From positions 62,001-126,000 of the forward strand of contig JARBJD010000053.1 in NCBI GenBank assembly GCA_033064195.1: a stretch of DNA of 64,000 bases. Direction: 5' to 3'. This DNA is from Blattamonas nauphoetae. Taxonomy: Eukaryota; Preaxostyla; Oxymonadida. Every line of letters starts with the position of its first letter. Position 1 is the stretch's first letter. This document shows positions 22,251-33,393 of this stretch, piece by piece. The position numbers were made by a program, and so were the translations under genes. Below the pieces are notes generated by a model, which worked only from the letters and a program-made list of their open reading frames with translations, had not been told where the DNA came from and did no database searches.

Positions 22251-25200
22251 ATGAAACTGCTTCTAACCATCCCATCAACGATCAATGGATCACAACGTGC
22301 CGTTCAATTGGCATGGCATCCACTCTCCACCATGTTTGCAACATGTGGGTCGAAGAATGTGGTCTATATTCTCCGTCGAGATATTTCAGAGATAGATACC
22401 ATCCACCTTCCTAGGTACTACCAATTTTACCTCTCTGATTGACTGTTTTTATCATGTAGTGCATGTATCTCTCTTCTTTGGGACAAGGATGGTGAATACC
22501 TAGCAATCCTCCCGGTTCAATCCACACATGTTATTCTGTGGGAAGCAACCACACATCGCACACAAAAACTAGATGCCGGAACAAATATTTCGTCAATGGC
22601 ATGGGCACCGAACGGTCCATACTTTGTGGTTGGAACTGAATCAGGAAATCTCCTCTTCTTCAATAAACAGACCAATCAAAAGCAAAAGGTTGCTGGTGTG
22701 ATGACCAATCGCATTGCCTGTGCTGCCTGGAACAAGAAAAACATCTTAGCAATCGGTGGCGATGATATGAAGGTCATTATCATGAATCATCTGGGAACGA
22801 ACATCAAAACACTAACCATGAAAAACCCTGTCGCATCTCTTTCATGGGGTGATACCCTTGGTGATAAAACAGGAGAAGCGAATAGTCTTCTGATGATGGA
22901 TAATAGATCAACTGTTCGTTTATTGATTGGAATGGAAGAAGATATCATACTCGCCTTTCCCACGAATTTGGGAAAACTCTTCTCTGTCAAGTGTGTTTTC
23001 CTTGTTTGTTGACCTTGTTAGTTGGTATGGGAACGGTTATCTTGCATTGGCATACGAATCTGGCAATTTTGTGATTGGATCAACACATCCAAATGAACGA
23101 GCTCGTGTCATCGCCCAACAACGATTGTATGGTCGCCGAATGCAAAGTATCAGTCTATCATCACCACCCACGTTCATTGCAACATGTGGTGACAACGGAT
23201 GCAAGTTTCTCTCATCCGACACTTTCCAAGAAATAACGTCAGAAAGAATTGTGTTTGACCCGGCAAGCTCACAGCTCCCATCATCCCTTTCGTGGTCACC
23301 CGATTCTCAGCTGATTGCAGTCTCCATGAACGATGGATCAATCAACCTTTACATTGCGAGTTTTCCTCCACTCAACGCCAGTTACAGCAGTCTTATTGCG
23401 TATCGTTCAAGTCTCCGAGAGATTACAGTGGTGGACATGAACGATTGGGGTGATGGAAAGGAGCCGATCAAGCCAGTTGCCATCGAAGTCGAACCCGAAC
23501 CATCTCTCCTCGCTGTCGGCCCACGCCATATTGCTGTGACAATGAACACACATGTTTGGGTCCACAAATTCTACAAATGGAGTGAGCAGCAACAACCAGC
23601 AGAATTGGTCTTCGATGAGGATTATACAGGTTCAGTGAAACAGATGTTCATCAATGAGACACATTTTGCTGTCCTCATCGATCAGAGAGTATACCTGCGG
23701 GAAATTACCCCCATTTCCGACTTTTCACAGGGAAATAACAACCAATCATCAACTGTAAAGCAACTTATGTATCCAGATCGAGACACCCAGGCAGATGTGA
23801 CATCAATAGCTCTTTCTTCAGATTTCTTGATTTATGGGACAGAATCTGGGTCCATTGTATATATTTCACTTCTCGACTATGCCGAGGCACTCCATTATAA
23901 GCATACCGATGCCATCAGACTCATTGTCCCCAATTCATTTGGCACTCGAAGTGTTATTTTCGATTCACAGTCTCATGCGACTGTATTCTCCCCTGTTCAA
24001 AACACAATCATCCCACTTCCTCGTTTTACTCCGTCGAAATCGTACACATTGGAACCGGAACAAGAAGGACAACCCCCTCCCCAACAAATGCCTCTCCAAC
24101 CCCAATCTGACTCGGACTTCTCTCTTGAGTATTCGGACACCGTTCTCTGGGATCAAACAGATATGGGAAGTTTTGTAATCAAAGTTGCCACGCAACCTTC
24201 AGTCGCCACTCTTGTCTGCTCACCCGACATGCACGGAGGCTCAAAAATCATCTGTGCCGGAGATACTCCGATCCCAGCATTCATGAACCTTGTAGCAATT
24301 TTCAATGGTCATCTATTCCTCCAAACACAAGACGGCTCCCTCTTCCGCACACAACTCGCCACCCACAGCAACATTTTCCTCCTAAAATCGAAGAACTTGA
24401 GTGGAAAAATCGAACTTCCGGAAGAAGTGGCCATGAAATGTTTCGAGCAATGTCTGAACCTCTTCCGCCTTCGAGAAGCATGGACATCTCTCCAAAACAT
24501 CAACCGCGCCGAACCACTCCAACGCTTCGCCCGCGTCGCTCTCCACTGCTACGATATCGACTTTGCCATCAAAGCTTACCGTCGACTGGGAAACATCGCG
24601 CTGGTGTCGTTTTTGAATAAGTTGAGGGATATTGATGACAAATTCCTGTTGAGCGGATACATTGCGATTATTGAAGACGACAAAGAGACAGCACAGAGAT
24701 ACTTTCTCCACTCGAGCAATCCAGAAGCCGCTCTGGACATGAGATGTGACGCGATGCAGTGGGAACAAGCCATGCAACTGGCCCAAACAGTCAGACCATC
24801 CCGCCTTCCTCAAATCTACTTCGAGTACGGAAGCCAGCTCGAAGTCCAAGGAGACCTCCAACAAGCCAAAGAATACTACGAGCGAGGTCTGACAAATGGA
24901 CTCGACGAGGGACAAGATAATCAGTGCTACGCTGGCCTTGCCCGAACGCACATCCGTCTGAGCGAGTTCGAGAGTGGTGTGGAGATGGCGATTCGAGTGG
25001 GAAGCGAGACACTCTACAACGAATGTGCGTTCATTCTGGAATCGATGAATGTGAACGATTACGCAGCTTTGATGTCTGAGAAGGCTGGCAAGATCGAAAA
25101 GGCAGTCGAATTGTATCTCCGCGAGAAGAAACTGAAGGAAGTGGCCAAGCTGATTGATCAAGTCACGACTCCTCTCCTCCATCTACAGTATGGTCGTGTC

Positions 25201-27126
25201 CAGGAGCGGGAAGGGAACTACGAGACTGCGATTGAACAATACCTCATTGCGAACGATCTTCTGAGTGTTGCACGACTCTACATTGATCTTGGCAACATCT
25301 CAGCAGCATTCCAGATTGTAAGAGAAAGCAAGAGCGCTGAAGCGGCTCTGCTCCTCTCACAATACTGCGAGAAACAAGGTGAATACGAACACGCGATTGA
25401 ATTTCTGGTCATCTCTCGAAGTTTCAAGGAAGCGTTCAGAGTGGCAGAGGCTCAGAAGATGATGGTGGTGTACTCGGACACTCTAATTCGGACGGACGAG
25501 GAGATGGAGGAGAAGGGCGAGGAGCTGGAAGAGATGGGGAACAAGACCAGAATCGAAGAAGACCACGACTCAGAATATTCAAGCAGCGATGAGGAAGAAC
25601 AAGGCAAACGAGAAGGTAAGGAACATAACAAGCCTGATTCCTGGATCCCCAGTGCTGAATATATCAAAGTCGCGAAGTATTTCGAGTCGCAAGGCGAGTT
25701 CCGACAGGCAGCGAGAATGTTCCGAAGAGGCGGGCAGTTCCACAAAGCACTCATCCTCCTCCTTCAACAAGGGCAGAGAGAGGACATCACATCGGCGATT
25801 GAGATTGTTGGAGAAACAAGAAATGCCATGCTTATTGACACAATGCGAGATTTCCTCCAATCAAACGGCAAACGCTACCCAAAACCAGCCGACGAGTCGA
25901 AAATATCAAAGCAAGAACGAGCACCGATCCTTCCAATCGACCACTTCCGATTTGAGATGGCTTTGGGTCATTACACAGAAGCATCCAAATCTGCGATCGA
26001 CGTGTCAGAAAAAGAAATCAGTGCGGGCAACTACATCTCGGCGAGAGATTTCCTGTTCGAGACAGAACGAGAGTTCAGGAGACTGAACCAGAAGATTCCG
26101 AACAACGTGATGCACCTGTTCTGTCTGGTTCATAGCTACCTCCAAGCGAAGAAGTGGATTTCGATGAAGGAACACACACTCGCTGCAAGACTTCTGCTTC
26201 GTGTCTGCGAAAACATCCAACACTTCTCCGACCACGCTTGCCAAATCCTGACGATCGGAGTGATTGAATCATACAGAGCCCAGCTCCGAGACTCAGCGCT
26301 CAAATATGCTCGTGAATTGATGAAACCCGAGCTTTATGCTCAAATCGACGAGAAGAACAAGAGGCAGATCGAGCAGATTGTGCTCAAGTCGGCAGGCGTG
26401 ACAGACAAACCCGATGAGCTCATGGCCTGCCCTTATTGTGGCGCGCACAACGCCAGCATGCAACTAACCTGCAGTGTGTGCCAGAAGCAGGCGCCGTTCT
26501 GTGCCGTGAGTGTGAAGAGGATGACAACTGACGAGTATTGTGAATGTCCGTCGTGCCACTCTCCTTATTTGTATTCTTATGGTCTGGAATATTACTCTCA
26601 TGAAACAGAATGCCCATTATGTGGCTATCGAACTGATCGGGACTCCGTGTTCGTCTTGGAGTCGCCAACTATCGATTACGGGTTTGGAGAGATCAAACAA
26701 GATGATTGGGTGTTGGGTGTGATGGAAGAGGAGAAGAAGAAGGATGTGAAGAAGGATGTGAAGGTTGGAAAGAAACCCGAAGAAGAGCCGTCATCAGAAC
26801 CAGCTCCAACGCTGAATGTGGGAGCGTGGAACTTTGGTGGAGGAGGAGACGACAACGGGGAAGAAGAGGAAGAGGACAAGAAAGAGGACGAACCAGCTGC
26901 TCCTGCAATTGGCGGAATTGGTGGATGGAACTTTGGAGGGGAAGGAGGACAGGACGAGGACGCTCCTGATGATGAACCGCAGGACATTGCAGAACCTGAA
27001 GAAGGTGGTGAGGACGAAGGCGAAGAAGAGGAGGAAGGTGAAGAGGAGGAAGAAGGTGAGGAGGAGGAGGAAGATGAAGGGGGAGGGCCTGATGGGCTTC
27101 CAGATCCATTCCATGACTTCCTCTAG
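22251..27126 (+). CDS. WDR19: IFT144 / WDR19, IFT-A subunit, 1599 aa, with acidic C-terminal extension
   Basis: Exons 22251-22414, 22460-22990 and 23022-27126 (introns 45 and 31 nt) give exactly 1600 codons. The start MKLLLTIPSTINGSQRAVQLAW matches the [21 protein letters not shown] start of WDR19. WD40 propellers include RIACAAWNKKNILAIGGDD (human RITCGCWNAENLLALGGED) and NWYGNGYLALAY. A TPR superhelix follows (LHLQYGRVQEREGNYETAIE; then IVRESKSAEAALLLSQYC). Cys-pair zinc sites near residues 1367-1450 (CPYC, CSVC, CPSC, CPLC) match the family's C-terminal module. IFT144 works in IFT-A for retrograde transport and ciliary entry of membrane proteins. From about residue 1465 an unusual tail appears: a Lys/Glu stretch, two WNFGG copies, poly-Glu and a final DPFHDFL. 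Confidence 0.93.
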
Positions 27127-27221
27127 CCATTTCATTCATGCGCGTTAATTTTTGAAACAAAATAACAAATGCGAGTGTGTATTTCAAGTGAAAGGACAGA
27201 AAACAACCAAATTCATTCAAA

Positions 27222-28037
27222 TCAGGACAATCCCATTGCATCATTTCCGTAACTCGGTGCAGTCTTAGGACGGCCAGTAGATTGAGATTGAAGACGAGGT
27301 CCAACAATTTGGAGGAGACGGAATGTGTGAGGCGAAACTTCTCGAGATTCAGGCAAGACTACGATTTCCAGGCGCTTATCTTCTCTGATGAATCGGCTGA
27401 TGTTTCCGGACTCACCTCTGTGTACCTGAACAGAAATAACGTCACGTCCATGTCCTTCAGCAGTGTTGGGTTTCTTCGGACGATCGATCACAAATAGAAA
27501 GAGGTGAAAGTCTCCAAATTCATATTTTTTTTCTTTGAAGCGACCTATGACGTCAATTGGAATATGTTTCCAATATAAGTCATACTTCAATTGAAACGGA
27601 GAGTAATCGAATGTTCCAAAATATTCCTCAAATTGAATGAACGTCAAGTCCAAGCTGTAAGGATTGGCCGTGTATGTAGCATCAGGATTTGATTCGAGAA
27701 TCGCAGAATGATCTGGTGCCTCGACGCTGAGAGAAAAGCGGCTTGAAAAATCCTTTAATTTCCCTTTGAAATAGCTTGGGGTTCCTTTGTGGAAGTCTAA
27801 AATGGCTGGTGAATCCTTGGGGAATTTGAGACGAACTTTTGGTTTATAATCCTCATAAATTGATTGCATGACAAAATCAACGTGAGTAGCTGTCGTTTCT
27901 TCAACGTATCCATACCATAAGACTGTTTTATCCAGAAAGCGTTTAGTGAAGAGTGAACGTAGTGATTTTTCTTCATCTATCGGAATTTCTTCACAATATG
28001 CCAGATATGACTTGCCGTATGTTTCATTCATCGTCAT
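27222..28037 (-). CDS. small two-domain protein of unknown function, 271 aa (family member B)
   Basis: A single uninterrupted frame from ATG 28037 to TGA 27222. The first domain has FLDKTVLWYGYVEETTATHV, LKFPKDSPAIL and SYFKGKLKDF, aligning with member A at 8930 (DRVRVKWTGIIKSRDPTYL, AKFPQNAFQS, CTFEGNLTDI). The second domain has LTFIQFEEYFGTFD against ITFRAFHEIFFTFD in member A, then FHLFLFVID and an Arg-rich end. No transmembrane segment or catalytic signature. It overlaps no neighbour: its stop is 95 bp from the IFT144 stop and its start is 60 bp from the surface-protein start. Function unknown. Confidence 0.78.
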   Translation of the reverse strand: MTMNETYGKSYLAYCEEIPIDEEKSLRSLFTKRFLDKTVLWYGYVEETTATHVDFVMQSIYEDYKPKVRLKFPKDSPAILDFHKGTPSYFKGKLKDFSSRFSLSVEAPDHSAILESNPDATYTANPYSLDLTFIQFEEYFGTFDYSPFQLKYDLYWKHIPIDVIGRFKEKKYEFGDFHLFLFVIDRPKKPNTAEGHGRDVISVQVHRGESGNISRFIREDKRLEIVVLPESREVSPHTFRLLQIVGPRLQSQSTGRPKTAPSYGNDAMGLS

Positions 28038-28097
28038 GGAAAATGAGTCGTCAAAATAGAGAATCTAGACTGTTGATCAACCCTCCACTTTTTCTTG
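28038..28097. promoter_or_regulatory. 60-bp divergent intergenic region
   Basis: Only 60 bp separates the start codons of the small protein (-) and the surface-protein gene (+). Any promoter elements must be shared or lie within coding sequence. No motif recognised. Confidence 0.35.
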
Positions 28098-31000
28098 ATG
28101 TCTTTCGGACTCATTCTCTCTTTCTTGGTGACATTTCGTTCACATGATTTATCTCTCCTCGTTCGACGATTTCAGACCTCAAATTCATTGAATATATCAC
28201 CGATTTCGTTGTTCATCTCAGAATCTCATATTCTGTCGCTTCCTCTCAATATTTCGGGACTATACCTTGGTCTCACTGGCTCAAATGAAAAGCCTCTCGT
28301 TTTTTTCCAAAAATTTTCGAAGCATACTTCCGCATTCTCACTCCACAACTCAACATGCCACTTGTCCAGTGTCTCTTTCAACCAGAGTACATCCTCCCTG
28401 TGTACAATCGACAAAACATCTACTCTCGTTTGTTCCATGGTTTCAGTCAGTTTATCTGCAAATTTTCATCCATTCATCATCCAAGGAGGAGCATGTCATC
28501 TCATCGATGTTAGTACCACGTGTTCAGCCTCAACTATTGTCCCTCTCATCTTATCCACACATCCATCCACATTTGTGTCCATCACATCAACAGCCTTTTC
28601 AAATCTACGACTCTCCCAGAATTCTTGTCTCACCATCGAATCTCCTTTTAGTCAATCCACGCAGCGTGGCTGCTCATTTGTGAATATTTCACAAACACCA
28701 ATTCAATACAGCTCTTTTCATTTGAACCGATCTGTTAACATTCTTTCATATCGTCACCAAAAGACAAACATCATCTCCAACGTCATCAATACTTGTATTG
28801 ACCCTTTATATGGTTCTCTATTCCCGAGCATTAACGTAAATCACCATTCTTGTCTAATCAATACCACCTTTTCGCACTCTTCCAACACACACATCGTCAC
28901 AGAGTCAGAAGACATCACTGGCCTGAACCGCACCTTCATTGACTGCTATTTTGACACTATAACCAACGAAGGTTCCTTTGGAGCTATTTATATTGAAGGT
29001 GATGAGGGTATCTTAACCATACAACGGTGTATGTTCGAAAAATGTGTCAGTTCAAACGGATATGGAGGAGGCGTATTTGCCAACCTCGATTCATGTTTTT
29101 CGATGACTGAAACGACGTTTAATGCATGTGAAAGTGTTATTGGTGGAGCTGTTTGCACTGATGTTACTATACACCTCACTATATCCAACTGCAATGCATC
29201 CAAATGTCTCGGTGTGAACAGTGGAGGATACTGCCTTTGTGGATCGAGAAAAACAACAGTTGTGTCAAATTGTTATATTGGACAATGCAACGCTTCATAT
29301 ATATGTGGAGGAATCTGGTTTCAAGCCCCACAAAAAGTATATTTGTCATCGACCCTTTTTTTCGAGTGCAAAGCAGCGTATTATGGAGGAGGACTGGTTG
29401 TTGCTGATCCGATGTTCGATGAGCACCCATCAACACAGTCAGAGAGCAATGGAGAGGGACAGGAGGCGAGGGAACGTGATCGACGCATCTGGAGTCGGAG
29501 ACATGGATTGGGAAAAGTGATGAAATCTGCACTCCAACAAAAACATTCTCACAGCTCTACCATCTGCCACCCTCCCCCTCGTCCATCCACCCTCGGCCCA
29601 AACACCGATCGCTACTATCCAGTCATCTGCTCGTCTTTGATTTTCGTCGGATGCTTGGCTGGCACCTGCACATACTGCAACGCATCAAACTACGGAAATG
29701 CGGTTTACTTCGATTCTTACGTTGCAGACGCCTTTCCTTGGGACACTCTGCCAGAATTCTTCATCACTCCTGATGAACCAGCAGCGATTTTGGGAGCGGG
29801 GTTGGAGGATGCGGAGAAGGAGCTGATTCCTGGGCGGTTTTCGGCGTTCAATGAGAATTTCGTGAGTGTTGTGAATGGATCGCATGCATCGTGTTCTGCT
29901 GCGCCTTGTGGGACACAGCTGAATCCATGCTGTCGCCTCAGTCAAGCAATCAACATCGCCAATCCGTACGTAAAAAGGACGATGCATTTGATAAATGTGT
30001 GGGGATCGAGCGACTCATCTTCATTCCAAATCCAAGGGAAGAATGCTGTTGTGTCTGGTGCAGACTCAGCATCGATCTGTTGGACAACTGCTGATTCGTC
30101 GTCACCACTCATCCACTTGACGAATTCTCGAGTGACGATGAAGGACTTTCGATTCGTTCTCTTCCACAGTTCGTCTGGAGGATCATCGCAGATCTCTAAT
30201 TCGTTGGTCCAAGTGAGTTCCGAGTCAACGTTCATTGCACACAGATTCTCACTCATGACAACATCGACATTGGCGATCAAGTTTTCTGTTCCCCTCTTCG
30301 TGTGCGCTGATGGCTCACTTGAGATTGGAGAGTTTTCGTGTCATTTCGGATCAGGATCAACAGACTCCTTCCCAACTGGCTCTCAGCTGTCAGATTGTTC
30401 AATTGTCAATTTTGTGAAAGGCATCTCAATTCTGGAACATGCCTCTTTTTCATCCATCCAACGAACCACAGGAAACGGTGCAATTGTGAGCGGGACGGTT
30501 TCGTCATCGTTCGCCTCTGAAGCTCGCACTGGATCGTCACTTCACATTCGATACTGTTCGTTCACATCCGTCGAAACACTCGATGGGCGTGGAGGGGTTG
30601 TAGGTCTCACTGTCATCGACTCTGGAATGTTCAAATTGTCCCACTCGTCCTTCACGCAGTGCAAAGCGACACAAACATCACCTCTCTCCAAAGGCGGGTG
30701 TGTCTTCCTCCAATGTCAATGGACATCGGCACAAAATGTCCAATCGAACGCTGCTCTTGGAGAGAATGATTACGGAAATTTCATATTCGACGCACTCCAA
30801 TTCAACTCTAACCAGGCTGCCGAAGGAACAGAAATCTTCGTTCTTGCCCCAAATTTGCCGAGAATGGTAGCAAACTCAAAATTTCATTTTTCCACATCGA
30901 TCGAAGATGGATTCAACCCGATCAACTCCATCATTGGCGCAACGTCGGAGTCATCAATCCGAGAAAACCTCATCACGCTGATGGCCAACAAAGAGAAGAT

Positions 31001-33229
31001 CCTCTTCACCACCTCTCCGCCTGGCCCACCGGGTGCCGATCCGGTTGTGTATACTTGCGGAGATGAGTCTGATCCGTGTCCGTCTCTTTCTTTTGCAGCG
31101 GACGTGATATTGTATTATTCTGGGTTTGATTCGATTGATGAGGCAGTTAATCAGAATACGAGAACTATCAAAATCGTGTCCAACGCGGCTATTCTTCATT
31201 CGTGCGAGTTTGGCTCTGTTCAGATTCAATCTGAAGACATGAAGAACAAAAACACAGCCATTCTCACGTTATCCTCCCTCTCTTCAGCCCCTCTCTCCAA
31301 CTCGTACCTCATCCGCATCCGAAAAGCGTCGTCGTTCGACTTCATTGTCTTCTCAATCCCTCGCTCTGTCTCAACATCAGCCGGAACCGGCTCAGCAATG
31401 CTCCTGATTGACAAGCGATGCTCATTCAACTTCTGTTCAATTGCGCCGAGTGAGTCAGGAACTCTCCTTGATCCCTTCATCTCGTCTGCGGTGATGCTCA
31501 CATGGGTCAACATGACAGCGGGAGGTTTATCGATCGAATCGAAGTCGAACTCAGCATTTTTGATGCTAGCGGAGTCTGAAATGGATCAAAACATAATCAA
31601 CTCGACGTTCTCCTCATTGATTCTTTCTTCTGGGTCTTCATTTATTCGTGCCATGCCGTTGACATCACTTTCTTTGACTGACGTTGTATTTCTCTCTATT
31701 CGCGCTCCACACGGTTTGTGATTCTCTCCAGATGGATATTGTCATCATCAATTGTGATTTATTTTCGTCTTCAATCCATTCTTCCTCTTTCATTCTCGTC
31801 TTCTTCTTTCATTTTCGTCTTCTTCGTTTTTCAGGATCCCAACTCTTCATTCTAACAGGACGAATCGTCGAGGAAATCTCTCGCTCCTACGCATACTGCA
31901 CAAACTGCACTTTTCACATGCAGAAAGAGACGAATGGAGGTGTCCTTGCTCGCCTTACAGACATGACCTTCCGATTCACCGATTGTGAGATCACTGGACT
32001 CTCATCGGCCACATCAACACACTCAAACGTGCCTGAACTCAGTACAGCGTGCCACAACTCTCAACCGAACACAGAATGTTCAATGTGCAACTTCTACGTG
32101 GAGCCGACTTGTTATTGGGATGATGCTCTGGTGATCTCGACAGGAACAACATTGTACATTCGGACATCCAAGATCGGAAATCTTCACTCTCCAGTTATCT
32201 CAACGAAAGATGGAATTGTTTCAATTGACGACACAGCCATCTATGGAGTTTGCATTTTTTTCAATAATTCCCCTTCTTCCAGAACGGAAAATTCGACGAC
32301 CCATCTTTTGCCAACTTTCCGAGTGTCTGCCGGAATTTCCTCTGCGACAATTCAACAATGACGAGCTGGTCGATGTACTTTACGGAAGAGAAGGACGAAT
32401 ATGTCGGACAATACACTTCGATGTGGCTGTATGAACAAGATTGTACGCTCAGCAGCCGATTCTCAACACCACGCCACCCCACATTCGTCCCACAGTTGGA
32501 TACGATTGAGGTTTCTGAGACAACGCAGACTTCAGACAATGGGTACACGGTGATTTTGAAGGGAAAAGTGATTCTTCCATGCAGCGTATCGATGCAGATC
32601 ACGGAACGGGTCAGTAAGAAAGTCCACAATATCAACATGACCACATTCACGGACGAAACAACCGCAGTCGGATTTGTCCCGTTTTCTCTGATCCCGAAAA
32701 CAACAAAAGCGAGTCTTGTGTTTGTCTCAACCATCATCAACATCTCACTCTCCGCCTCGACGAGTCTTGGAGTGACCGATGGCCCATCGATCATCGAGCC
32801 GGAAGATCCGGAAGATCCCACCCCTCCAAAGTTCGATTCGTCGATCATCATCATTGTGATGTCTTCTGTGGTGTCCTTTTTGCTTTGTGTTATGTTGGTT
32901 TTGATTGTGATCTTTGTCATCCGGGTGTGTTTCATTCTTCCTCATTCCTTCAGTATCTTGAGCTCTCCGATCTCAGAAAAGCCAAAAAGGAGACAACAGA
33001 ACCGAGACAGATCCGCGTTCAGGCTGCTGTTCCCCCACCAGCTCCAGTGATCGAGGAAATGGCGCCAGTGGAAGATCCTGTTCCACAAGTCGCAGAGCCC
33101 ACAAATGAGGAAGCTCCTGCTCCAACGTTTTCATACGAGTATCATCTTTTGGACAGTGAAGACGAGTCGGTTCATGATGAGGAGGGCGAAGAGAAATCTT
33201 ATCCTGAAGGGAATGACATACTTGAATGA
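28098..33229 (+). CDS. type I membrane surface protein with beta-helix (POMP-like) ectodomain, 1648 aa
   Basis: Exons 28098-31713, 31835-32247, 32283-32924 and 32954-33229 (introns 121, 35, 29 nt) give 1649 codons. The N-terminus MSFGLILSFLVTF looks like a signal peptide. The ectodomain is rich in Ser, Asn, Thr and Cys. Repeated right-handed beta-helix-like units include GYGGGVFANLDSC, FNACESVIGGAVC and CNASYICGGIWF, recalling the GGA(I/V) and FxxN motifs of polymorphic outer-membrane proteins. A second region includes WGSSDSSSFQIQGKNAVVSG and GRGGVVGLTVIDSGMF. One hydrophobic helix at about residues 1528-1556 (SSIIIIVMSSVVSFLLCVML) is followed by a 90-residue acidic, Pro-rich cytoplasmic tail ending GNDILE. 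A possible in-frame 48-nt intron (28128-28175) would shorten the signal region. Likely exposed at the cell surface; ligand unknown. Confidence 0.82.
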
Positions 33230-33393
33230 CTCATCGAGCGAAAATTCTTCTTGTTTTAACATTGTTTACACTTCTCAATGATTTAATCATTTTGACCCGA
33301 TCATAAAATGGTTGACTCACATATTCATTGACGAATACAGCCTGAATTTCATCATTCTTCACTCGACCAAGATCCCATTACTTAATTTTTTGC

